NCBI GenBank assembly: GCA_050486265.1
Contig: JBJHCY010000002.1
Coordinates: 248,001 to 312,000, forward strand
Direction of reading: 5' to 3'
DNA from: SLFH01 sp050486265
Lineage (GTDB): Bacteria; Planctomycetota; Phycisphaerae; Phycisphaerales; UBA1924
DNA: 64,000 nt
The notes beneath the pieces were generated by a model that was not told where the DNA came from, did not search any database, and was given only the letters and a program-made list of their open reading frames with translations. Shown piece after piece: positions 36,501 to 44,189 of the stretch. Position 1 is the stretch's first letter; every line of letters begins with the position of its first letter. The position numbers and the translations under genes were made by a program.

Positions 36501-37319
36501 ATGAAGACCGCTTTGGCAGCAGCGTCGTGCGCGATCTTGGTGGGAACGGCCGGCGCGCAGGTCGTGATGTTCGAGAACTTCGACGAAGAGTTCGCGTGGT
36601 ATAAGGGCGCAGAGACGATCGATCTGCCCGGCAACATCTTCGATATCACACAGGGGCCCAGCCAACCGATCACTTTCCAGACGGTTGTCGGCCGGTCGGT
36701 GGGCTGGAGTTCCAAGAGTAAGTATTCCAGCTCGGACTACTCGTTCAGCGGGTTCTCTTCTCGTGTGTCTCGAGGACCATCCGAAACATACCCGTATCCG
36801 TATACCGGTACCGGTGATTTTACCTTTGCAGGGTTGCCGCAATTATCGATCGGTGATGTCATCGGTCCAGACATGGATTTCGGTCCGCCGAGCGGTTCCA
36901 ACATCAGCTATGTTGCCAAAATGCTCTGGCTCGACAGTGACTTCTTTGACTACCGCTCGACCGAGTTCCTCGGAGTACGCATCGAGATCGAAGGCAACAC
37001 GCACTACGGCTGGATCCAACTCGGGGAAGTGTATCAGTCTCAGTCGCCCTTTCCCGATCTCTCCGGCATTCCCCCAATAACCGACACGATGCACCCCCTC
37101 CGCTGGGCGTACGAACTGCAGCCGGACACGCCGATCGAGATCGCGCCCACCTGCCGACCCGACCTCAACGGCGACGGCGTGGTCGACGCCGACGACTTTT
37201 TCCTCTTCCTCCAGTTGTTCGCCGCCGGCGACGCTCGGGCGGACTTCAACAACGACGGCGTGATCGACGCCGACGATTTCTTCGCCTTCCTCAACGCCTT
37301 CGCCGCCGGCTGCCCGTAA
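36501..37319 (+). CDS. Secreted protein with a C-terminal GC-type dockerin
   Basis: 272 residues with a signal peptide (1-19, ending GTAGAQ) and an AGGAG site. The middle (20-210) is a beta-rich region of unknown function, with DFTFAGLPQLSIGDVIG and GVRIEIEGNTHYGWIQLGEV, the latter being a pattern often seen in planctomycete secreted proteins. The last ~55 residues contain two dockerin-like calcium loops (DLNGDGVVDADDFFLFL and DFNNDGVIDADDFFAFL) and end AAGCP. A near-identical tail ends the phosphatase-fold protein at 44190. The central part is less GC-rich than its neighbours. It lies between hutU and the DUF2071 gene with no visible link to histidine metabolism. Confidence 0.85.
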   Translation: MKTALAAASCAILVGTAGAQVVMFENFDEEFAWYKGAETIDLPGNIFDITQGPSQPITFQTVVGRSVGWSSKSKYSSSDYSFSGFSSRVSRGPSETYPYPYTGTGDFTFAGLPQLSIGDVIGPDMDFGPPSGSNISYVAKMLWLDSDFFDYRSTEFLGVRIEIEGNTHYGWIQLGEVYQSQSPFPDLSGIPPITDTMHPLRWAYELQPDTPIEIAPTCRPDLNGDGVVDADDFFLFLQLFAAGDARADFNNDGVIDADDFFAFLNAFAAGCP

Positions 37320-37334
37320 ACAATCTCGCAAGAA

Positions 37335-37380
37335 GCAGTCAAGAACGCCCGTCGCCGGAGGAGCGATGGGCGTTTCTTGC
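37335..37380. terminator. Hairpin between convergent genes
   Basis: AAGAACGCCC at 37341-37350 pairs with GGGCGTTTCTTGC at 37368-37380 (about 9-10 pairs with one bulge), with a 17-base loop that itself can pair partly. It sits 20 bases after the dockerin gene and before the end of the DUF2071 gene, where a bidirectional terminator is expected. There is no long T-run. Confidence 0.55.
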
Positions 37381-37419
37381 TTGATAAGGAGTGCGGCCTT
37401 TCGAGTCGCTCGGCGCGCA

Positions 37420-38133
37420 CTACTGATCGCGTTTGGACAGCGGTTCGACGCGGACCTCTGAGCCGACGGCAAACACCACCGAATCCGGCTCACGATCGGT
37501 CAGCGGGGCCCAGGTGTCGCCGTAGAGCGAGCCGAAATCGACGCGGATCTCGGCCCGCGGCTCGGTGTAGACGCTCCAGACCGGGTGCTCGACGCCGTAG
37601 CGGATCGTCCGCCCCGAGCGGCTGCGCCCGTAGCCGCGTGAGTGCTCTTTGAAGAAGTGTTCCAGCGAATCTTCCGGCGGGGTCGTGGGGGGCTTGGCGC
37701 CTCGGACGGTCAGGGCGTGGTCGACGCCGCGGAACCGCCAGCGGTGCTCGATGCGGATCGAGGCGTCGTCCTCGGTTGTTTCGCTGGCCATCCGCGCCCG
37801 CGCGTACGGCTCGTTGTACAGGGCCCGGGCCGTCCACGCGATCATCGCCCGCGGCACGAGTTCCCTCACAAACGAGACGCCCCGCTCGCCCGTCGCGGGG
37901 TCGCGGACATAGTAGCGGAGGTTCACCTCGGGGAAGTTGACATGCCAGGGCCAGCGGACGCCCTTGACCTTTGTATCGAGAAAGTCGAAGGCGACGAGGC
38001 TCACAAACGGCGAGCCGTCGTAGAGGTCCAGCTCCAGACCCTCGGGCAGGTAGGGGGCCAGCACCTCGCGCGTGACGCGGTACTGCACCAGCGCAAGGTT
38101 CACCCAGCGGGCTGTGAGGAATGTTCCGGCCAT
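37420..38133 (-). CDS. DUF2071 (YqjF-like) protein
   Basis: 237 residues, full length for the family, which is recognised from ARWVNLALVQYRVTREVLAPYLPEGLELDLYDG and SLVAFDFLDTKVKG, followed by FPEVNLRYYVRD, and later SLEHFFKEHSRGYGRSRSG. The fold is acetoacetate-decarboxylase-like, but no enzymatic role is established. It starts 39 bases after the end of hutH on the same strand, so it may be read from the hutH transcript. Confidence 0.85.
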   Translation of the reverse strand: MAGTFLTARWVNLALVQYRVTREVLAPYLPEGLELDLYDGSPFVSLVAFDFLDTKVKGVRWPWHVNFPEVNLRYYVRDPATGERGVSFVRELVPRAMIAWTARALYNEPYARARMASETTEDDASIRIEHRWRFRGVDHALTVRGAKPPTTPPEDSLEHFFKEHSRGYGRSRSGRTIRYGVEHPVWSVYTEPRAEIRVDFGSLYGDTWAPLTDREPDSVVFAVGSEVRVEPLSKRDQ

Positions 38134-38172
38134 GGACTTTCTATCGCAGAACCGACCGCTTTGGATGTCCGT

Positions 38173-39693
38173 TCAAGACCCCGGCGCAAATGCGCCCTCG
38201 GCGATCTTCTGCGCGATCGCGCGGATGTCCGGCGAGGGCGGGCGGTCGTGCTCCAGGGGCGGGACGATCCCGCGGACGACGGTGTGCGCCTGTTCGACGC
38301 CGTCGCCCGAGCGTAGCGGGCGGTGGCTTTCGATCGCCTGGGCGGCGCACAGCAGCTCGATCGCGACGACCGAGCGGGCGAGCTCGATCGAGCGGCGCGC
38401 TTTGGCCGCGGCTCTCGGGCCGAAGCTGTTGTAGTCCTCGATGCCGGCGCTGGTGGGGATGTTGGCGACGCTGGCGGGGGTGCTCAGGCCGATCATCTCG
38501 TTGCAGCAGGCCGCGGCGGTGTACTGCGCGATCATCAGCCCCGACTGCAGGCCCGGATGCGACGCGAGGTAGGGGTTCAGGCCCGCCTCGGGGTCGCGAG
38601 CGGCCAGCATCAGGTAGACCCGGCGCTCGGCGATGCCCGCGATGTGCGAGAGCGCGATCGAGAGCAGGTCGAGCGGGATCGCCAGCGGGATGCCGTGGAA
38701 GTTGCCGGCCGAAACAACATCCAGCCCGCTTCCCGAGCGGAACACGAGCGGGTTGTCGGTGACGGCGCCGAGCTCGCATTCGATCGCGAGTTTGACATAA
38801 CCCAGGGCGTCCATCGCGGCGCCGAGCACGGGCGCTGCGCAACGCAGGGAGTACGCGTCCTGCACACGCGGGTCGTTGCTCGCGTGCGAGGGGAGAATCT
38901 CGCTGGCGTCGAGCAGATCGCGCAGGCGCGACGCGGCTCGGATCTGGCCCGGCTGGCGTCGGGCGTCGTGCACGCGCGGGTCGAGGTGGCGGTCGGTCCC
39001 CTTCATCGCGTCGATCGACATGGCACAAGCTGCAAGCGCCGCGTCGAGCAGGCGATCGGCGTCGCAGAGCAGCAGTGCGCCCTCGGCGGCCATGAGGTGC
39101 GTGCCGTTGATCAGCGAGAGGCCTTCCTTGGCTTCAAGCTGCAGGGGGGTGAGCCCGGCCTTGGCCAAGGCCTCGGCCCCGGGAAGCACGGCGCCGCCGA
39201 CCTCCGCCTCGCCCTCGCCGGTCAGCACGAGGGAGAGATGGGCCAGAGGCGCCAGATCGCCCGAGGCCCCGACCGAACCGACCGAAGGCACGCGCGGGGT
39301 CACCCCGGCGTTGAGCAGATTGATGAGCGCCTCGGCCACGGCCGGCCGGGCCCCGGAAACGCCCCGCGCCAGCGAAGCCGCGAGCAGCAGCATCATGCCC
39401 CGGACGATGTCGCCCGGTAGGTCCTCGCCGACCCCCGCGGCGTGGGAGCGGATCAGGTTCTGCTGCAGGTCGCGGAGTTTGTCCGAGTCGATGCGTGTGC
39501 GGGCGAGGGATCCGAAGCCGGTGTTGATGCCGTAGTACGCGCGCCCGTCGCCGAGGATCTCCTCGACGCCGGCGCGGGTCTCGGCCATGGTCTTGGCCGC
39601 GGCGTCGCTGAGGGCGACTCTGACGCCGGCTCTTGCGACGGATTCGAACTGTTCGATGGTGAGCGGCGAGCCGTCGAGGATGATCGTGTCCAT
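38173..39693 (-). CDS. hutH: Histidine ammonia-lyase
   Basis: 506 residues. The MIO prosthetic group forms from A143-S144-G145 in VGASGDLAPLAHL. YGINTGFGSL (54-63) carries the catalytic Tyr and QQNLIRSHAAGVG follows; the later QDAYSLRCAAPVLGA and TDNPLVF are also family motifs. It converts histidine to urocanate, the first step of the hut pathway completed by hutU, hutI and hutG nearby. Upstream (39694-39852) an AT-rich patch with an inverted repeat may hold the promoter. Confidence 0.95.
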   Translation of the reverse strand: MDTIILDGSPLTIEQFESVARAGVRVALSDAAAKTMAETRAGVEEILGDGRAYYGINTGFGSLARTRIDSDKLRDLQQNLIRSHAAGVGEDLPGDIVRGMMLLLAASLARGVSGARPAVAEALINLLNAGVTPRVPSVGSVGASGDLAPLAHLSLVLTGEGEAEVGGAVLPGAEALAKAGLTPLQLEAKEGLSLINGTHLMAAEGALLLCDADRLLDAALAACAMSIDAMKGTDRHLDPRVHDARRQPGQIRAASRLRDLLDASEILPSHASNDPRVQDAYSLRCAAPVLGAAMDALGYVKLAIECELGAVTDNPLVFRSGSGLDVVSAGNFHGIPLAIPLDLLSIALSHIAGIAERRVYLMLAARDPEAGLNPYLASHPGLQSGLMIAQYTAAACCNEMIGLSTPASVANIPTSAGIEDYNSFGPRAAAKARRSIELARSVVAIELLCAAQAIESHRPLRSGDGVEQAHTVVRGIVPPLEHDRPPSPDIRAIAQKIAEGAFAPGS

Positions 39694-39817
39694 TGTGGCG
39701 AGGTTAGCGCGGAGCGGGCGAGATTGTCAGGCGTTCAAGACCGCCGGCTTCGCGCCGTGCCCGCGGGCCGGCCCCGGAGATCCGCGACAAGACCGCGATA
39801 GGCCCAAGGCCCGATAA

Positions 39818-39830
39818 TACATGTTATGTA
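39818..39830. promoter_or_regulatory. AT-rich inverted repeat upstream of hutH
   Basis: TACAT-GTT-ATGTA lies within a 30-base AT-rich patch (about 39814-39843) in otherwise very GC-rich DNA, about 125 bases upstream of the hutH start and just after the end of the GNAT gene. Such a patch is a plausible promoter or operator for hutH, but I cannot assign -35/-10 boxes confidently. Confidence 0.35.
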
Positions 39831-39852
39831 GAATTGAATCGGTTCCCGAGAT

Positions 39853-40416
39853 TCAGCCTTCCGAGCCTCCAGGACCGCCCCGCGAGGGGTCTGGGATCGG
39901 GTTCGGCGTGCGGATCGCGGCCGGCGAGAGGTCGAGGGTGAAGAACATCGTCTCGGGGTGCGGGTCGTTGTTGTAGCGGGCGGTCGGGACGAAGCCGCGG
40001 CTTTGGTAGAGCTTGATCGCGCTTCGCAGGTGCGGGTCGGTGTCCAGCAGCATGCGGGCGTAGCCGGCCTTGGTCGCCTGGGCGACGATGTGGTCGACGA
40101 GGGCGGCGCCGAGCCTGCGGCCCCTGAAGGGCGGGCGGACAAACAGCCGCTTCATCTCGCAGGCCCGGGGGCCGGGCAGATCGAGCGGGCGGAAGGCGAC
40201 GCAGCCGACCGGGGTCGGGCCGCCCTCGCTCTCGACCGTGGCCAGAAACAACCCTCCGGCGGGGGGCTCGTACTTGCCTGGGAGCGTGGCGAGCTCCTGC
40301 TCGAAACCCTGGAAGCACAGGTCGAGGCCGATGTCCGCCTGATACTCACAGAAGAGCTCGCGGACCGTGTCCAGGTGCTCGGGTGCGTGGGCGGGGATGA
40401 TGCGGTCGGTGGTCAC
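39853..40416 (-). CDS. GNAT-family N-acetyltransferase
   Basis: 187 residues. The acetyl-CoA pyrophosphate loop is VRPPFRGRRLGAAL (about 93-106), preceded by the strand ACEMKRLFV and followed by LYQSRGFVPTARYNNDP, the usual C-terminal GNAT features. The N-terminal IGLDLCFQGFEQELATLPGKY is shared by a common subgroup of bacterial GNATs. The substrate is unknown. The last ~20 residues are a Pro/Gly-rich tail. It ends 160 bases upstream of hutH on the same strand. Confidence 0.87.
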   Translation of the reverse strand: MTTDRIIPAHAPEHLDTVRELFCEYQADIGLDLCFQGFEQELATLPGKYEPPAGGLFLATVESEGGPTPVGCVAFRPLDLPGPRACEMKRLFVRPPFRGRRLGAALVDHIVAQATKAGYARMLLDTDPHLRSAIKLYQSRGFVPTARYNNDPHPETMFFTLDLSPAAIRTPNPIPDPSRGGPGGSEG

Positions 40417-40606
40417 GGGGGGAAGGGGGTGAGGCGTTGGGTCGACAGAACGCCAATCGGACTTTTCGTCAGGGAATCCGCTGCTAGGGTCAGGAAATGC
40501 AGATTGTGCTGGCCGTGAAACGGTACCGGACGACCATCCTGTTCTCCATTCCGGACTCGTCCGATTGCGGCTGGCGCGGATACATGGCGGGCCCTAGAAT
40601 CTGGAG

Positions 40607-42079
40607 ATGGGCAGGTCAAAGACCGTTTCAGCAAGGACGCAGACATCGGCGGACACAGCGCGCCCGACGAGCGAGCGGCTCGAACGGCTCTCGAATGCGG
40701 TCAGCCTGACTGTGCTTGAGATCGATGCTCATGCCCGCACGCTTGTTCCGGCCTTTCTGCTGGCGAACCTGATGTCACCTGCCCTGTGGGCTTGGCGTGA
40801 CGAAAAACGCGCGCACACTGCGGATGGGCGGCTCCTGAGTCCAAAGACGCGGCTTGACCAGCTCCAGCGGTTCTTTCACCGCTACACCTTTACGATCATG
40901 CCGGACCTGCCCGGCGGCGATGTATGGGGGCTGCTTGATTTCGCGGAAGAGGAGCGGCGCTTCGCGCCGGGATTTGTCCAGCGCGTTCGGGCCGAGTACG
41001 ACGCGACATTCCGCAAGCTCCTGGCCGAGAACCCGGAATCACAGTTTGGGCAGATCGTCAACCAGCCCTACTACCAACAGGGCCTGTTCCCGCGGCTCAA
41101 GAACGAGACGGTCGAGGTCATGAATGCTATGGCCGCGATCAATCCGGAGGGGAAACGCTCGGGCAAGTGCATCGGCCTGGGCATGCTCTGGGCCGCGGCC
41201 CTGGCGGTATGGGCAAGATTCCCTCTGGACCACATCATCGTGGCCGGGAACCGCGCGCACATGTTCGTCTTCCTTGACATTGAGGACGGCCACCTGCTCA
41301 ACAATACCAAATGGTTCAGCAGCACGCGGATCAACAACCGCTCGGAACTCTCCGAGTTCGCGAAGGTGGTCGCGTCGGGCACGGACACGACATTCTTCTT
41401 CAACCCAGCCATGGGGATGTGTCACTGTGCGACGCGCACCTCGCAGATTCCGCGCGGGCGGATCACCGGCATCTACGGCCGCATCGGAGGGTTTGTGTCC
41501 AACCCGCTCAGGCACCCCGAGCCAGAGCGCATCCAGTTCATCGAATCGAGCGATCCTCTTCCAGACCCGGCCGAGCACGAGTCGGCCGAGAGTTACACAG
41601 CCGCGGTGGCGGATCTCGCGGCGGAGCGCCCGGGCTCAATCTACGAGCAAGCCCTGTATTCGTTCCGCAGCCTCAATGTGCCCCTCCCGGAGGCATACCT
41701 TCGAGCCGCGTTGCGCGACTGGCGGGCGAGGGAGTTGGGGCAAGGAATCGCAAGCGTCGCCGACGCCATCGCGATCGTCGCTCGAATCAGAGGGCGGGAG
41801 TCGATCTTTGGCAGCAGGGACCGTATCGCGATGCCAGACGAGACGCTGCTGTTCAACACGGGCACTGACAGGGATCGCGCCCTGCTGCTCTTCACGCTGC
41901 TGCGCCAGTCGCCGGCATTTGACGCGGCGAGTCGGATCGGGTTCTCGAAGACTGGCAGCTTTGTTCGGCATCAGCGGCGCTGGATTAATGTGGACACATT
42001 TGAGGAAACCGCGGAACCGCCGGAACTGGATTCTGCATTCGGAACAGAGGGCATCGAAGCAGCTCAATCAGATTCATGA
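40607..42079 (+). CDS. Orphan protein with a transglutaminase-like core
   Basis: 490 residues; I do not recognise the family. Residues about 180-235 read GKCIGLGMLWAAALAVWA, then NRAHMFVFLDIEDGHLLNNTKWF, matching the Cys, His and acid/amide order of transglutaminase-like cysteine enzymes (C187, H219 and D/N after it). No signal peptide or membrane segment is visible, so it is probably cytoplasmic. The C-terminal third is helical, with an RWINVDTF motif near the end. Its ribosome site is weak and abuts the ATG. It overlaps the end of proS by six bases on the opposite strand. Confidence 0.65.
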   Translation: MGRSKTVSARTQTSADTARPTSERLERLSNAVSLTVLEIDAHARTLVPAFLLANLMSPALWAWRDEKRAHTADGRLLSPKTRLDQLQRFFHRYTFTIMPDLPGGDVWGLLDFAEEERRFAPGFVQRVRAEYDATFRKLLAENPESQFGQIVNQPYYQQGLFPRLKNETVEVMNAMAAINPEGKRSGKCIGLGMLWAAALAVWARFPLDHIIVAGNRAHMFVFLDIEDGHLLNNTKWFSSTRINNRSELSEFAKVVASGTDTTFFFNPAMGMCHCATRTSQIPRGRITGIYGRIGGFVSNPLRHPEPERIQFIESSDPLPDPAEHESAESYTAAVADLAAERPGSIYEQALYSFRSLNVPLPEAYLRAALRDWRARELGQGIASVADAIAIVARIRGRESIFGSRDRIAMPDETLLFNTGTDRDRALLLFTLLRQSPAFDAASRIGFSKTGSFVRHQRRWINVDTFEETAEPPELDSAFGTEGIEAAQSDS

Positions 42080-43891
42080 CGCGTTCAGTGCTTCGACGGT
42101 GCGATCCACCACCGCGTCGAGCGGGACGAGTTCGCCCTTGCCCTCGTCGGTGCGGCGTTTGAACTCCACGGCCCCTTCGGCCAGCGCCTTGTCGCCGATG
42201 GTCAGGCGGATCGGCAGACCGATCAGGTCGGCGTCCTTGAACTTCACGCCGGGGCGTTCGGCGCGGTCGTCGATGAAGACATCGACGCCGGCGCCCGCGA
42301 GGCGCTCGGCGATCTGGTGGGCCGCCTTGGCCTGCTCGGCGTCGTCGGGTTTCATCACGACGATGTGGGCGTGGTACGGCGCGATCGGGGCGGGCCAGAC
42401 GATGCCGTTCTCGTCGTGGTTCTGCTCGACCGAAGCGGCCAGCGTGCGGCTGACGCCGATGCCGTAGCAGCCCATGATGACGGGCGTGCGCTTCTGGTCT
42501 TCGCCCATGACCTCGAAGCCCATGGCCTTGGAGTACTTGTCGCCGAGCTTGAAGATGTGGCCGACCTCGATGCCGCGGCCTTCTTCGAGCTTCGCCGAGG
42601 CGTCCTTGGGCGAGGGGTCGCCGGCCTCGGCGTTTCTGATGTCGGCGACACGCACGCGCGAGCTGTCTTCGAGCAGGGCCCCCATCTCCCTGCGCCAGTT
42701 GAAGTTTCTGACATGGAAATCGGGCTTGTCGGCGCCGGTGGCCCAGGCGACAGCGCCGCGGGCGGCGTCGGGATCGACGAGCAGCGTCGTGTGCTTCACG
42801 CGGTCGATGATCTTCGGGCTGACATACCCGATGGCGAAGCCGGCCTGTTTGGCGAGCTTCTCGTCGGCGAGGGCGATCTTTGCGCCGCAGGCGTCGCGGA
42901 CCTTGCCCTCGTTGACCTCGTGGTCGCCCCGGACGCAGGCGAGGATCCATCGCGGCTCGGCCTCGTCGATGGTCTGGAAGACGATGGTCTTGAGCATCTG
43001 CGCGGGCGTGACGCCGAGGTGCTCGGCGACGCCGTGGATGCCGGGCATGTTCGGCGTGTGGGCCTCTTCGATGTGCCCGGCGGGATCGCCCTCGAACGAT
43101 GCGTCGCGGGGGCCGATCTCGCACTTTTCGACATTGGCCGCGTAGCCCGAAACCGGGCAGCGGAGGATGGTGTCCTCGCCGGTGGGCGCATCGACCATGA
43201 ACTCGTGGCTGGCCGAGCCGCCGATCGGCCCGCTCTCGGCCTCGACGACGGTGAAGCGCAGCCCGCAGCGGGCAAAGACATTGACATACGCGCGGTACAT
43301 CGCCTGGTACGCGTCGTCGAGCCCGCCGCCGCCGTCGAGCGCGGTGTGGAACGAGTAGGCGTCCTTCATGATGAACTCGCGGCAGCGGAGCAGGCCGGCG
43401 CGGGGGCGGAACTCGTCGCGGAACTTGGTCTGGATCTGATACAGGTTCAGCGGGAGCTGCTTGTAGCTCGACACCGACAGGCGCATGAGCTCGGTGATGA
43501 CCTCCTCGTGGGTCGGGCCGAGGGCGACTTTGCGTCCGTGGCGGTCTTCGAGCTGGAAGAGCAGGTCGCCGTACTCGATGTTGCGCTTGGTGCCCTCGAA
43601 GAGCTCGATCGGTTCGAGGGCGGGCATGAGCATCTCCGACGCACCCGCGGCCTCCATCTCCTCACGCACGATGTCGGCGATCTTCATCAGCGACCGCTGG
43701 GCCATGGGCAGGTAGTCGTAGATGCCCGCCCCGACACGCCTGATGAACCCGGCGCGGACGAGGAAGATGTGGCTGGGGGTTTCCGCGTCGGCGGGGGCCT
43801 CGCGGGTGGTCGGGATGAGGGTCTGCGACCAGCGCTTGACGACGCCGCGGCGGACGGTGGAGATGAGCGGGAGCTGTGTGGCCTGGGTCAT
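42074..43891 (-). CDS. proS: Prolyl-tRNA synthetase, bacterial type with editing domain
   Basis: 605 residues. Class II motifs: motif 1 near GAGIYDYLPMAQRSLMKIADIVREEM, motif 2 in FRDEFRPRAGLLRCREFIMKDAYSF, and motif 3 in CYGIGVSRTLAASVEQ. The INS editing domain lies between motifs 2 and 3 (about 220-400, with EIGPRDASFEGDPAGHIEEAHTPNMPGI), which marks the bacterial ProS type that clears Ala-tRNA(Pro). The C-terminal anticodon-binding domain is present (IAPYHAHIVVMKPDDAEQAKAAHQIAERL). It stands alone on its strand. Confidence 0.95.
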   Translation of the reverse strand: MTQATQLPLISTVRRGVVKRWSQTLIPTTREAPADAETPSHIFLVRAGFIRRVGAGIYDYLPMAQRSLMKIADIVREEMEAAGASEMLMPALEPIELFEGTKRNIEYGDLLFQLEDRHGRKVALGPTHEEVITELMRLSVSSYKQLPLNLYQIQTKFRDEFRPRAGLLRCREFIMKDAYSFHTALDGGGGLDDAYQAMYRAYVNVFARCGLRFTVVEAESGPIGGSASHEFMVDAPTGEDTILRCPVSGYAANVEKCEIGPRDASFEGDPAGHIEEAHTPNMPGIHGVAEHLGVTPAQMLKTIVFQTIDEAEPRWILACVRGDHEVNEGKVRDACGAKIALADEKLAKQAGFAIGYVSPKIIDRVKHTTLLVDPDAARGAVAWATGADKPDFHVRNFNWRREMGALLEDSSRVRVADIRNAEAGDPSPKDASAKLEEGRGIEVGHIFKLGDKYSKAMGFEVMGEDQKRTPVIMGCYGIGVSRTLAASVEQNHDENGIVWPAPIAPYHAHIVVMKPDDAEQAKAAHQIAERLAGAGVDVFIDDRAERPGVKFKDADLIGLPIRLTIGDKALAEGAVEFKRRTDEGKGELVPLDAVVDRTVEALNAS

Positions 43892-44189
43892 GGGGCGAGT
43901 TTAGGCTCGCGTCGTTGGCTCCCTGCCGGCTCAGGTCAATCGCAAGATCTGGTTCGTGGAGGCGCCGACCTCCGCAGTGGCTATGAAATCCTGAGAGGGG
44001 CGCGGGGTGTGGGGCGCGGGGCGCTGGGGGAGGTTGCGGCCTTCGGCCGCGGGATGTCTTTCGTTTTCCAACGCCCTGAATCCGAGCCTCGGCCGTAGGC
44101 CGAAGCCGCCCCTGCACCCAGATTCCTGCGCCCCGCGCCCGTTCGCCTGCCGCGGAGACTCCGGAAGCAACCGAACCCGCAGGGTTTAC
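43892..44189. repeat. Intergenic region with two short palindromes
   Basis: Nearly 300 bases between the dockerin-tagged phosphatase-fold gene and proS. It holds GCGGCC-TTC-GGCCGC (44036-44050) and TCGGCC-GTA-GGCCGA (44089-44103), hairpins with similar stems and 3-base loops of the kind dispersed in planctomycete intergenic DNA, plus G-rich stretches. The proS promoter must lie here, but I could not assign it. No coding frame is convincing. Confidence 0.45.
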
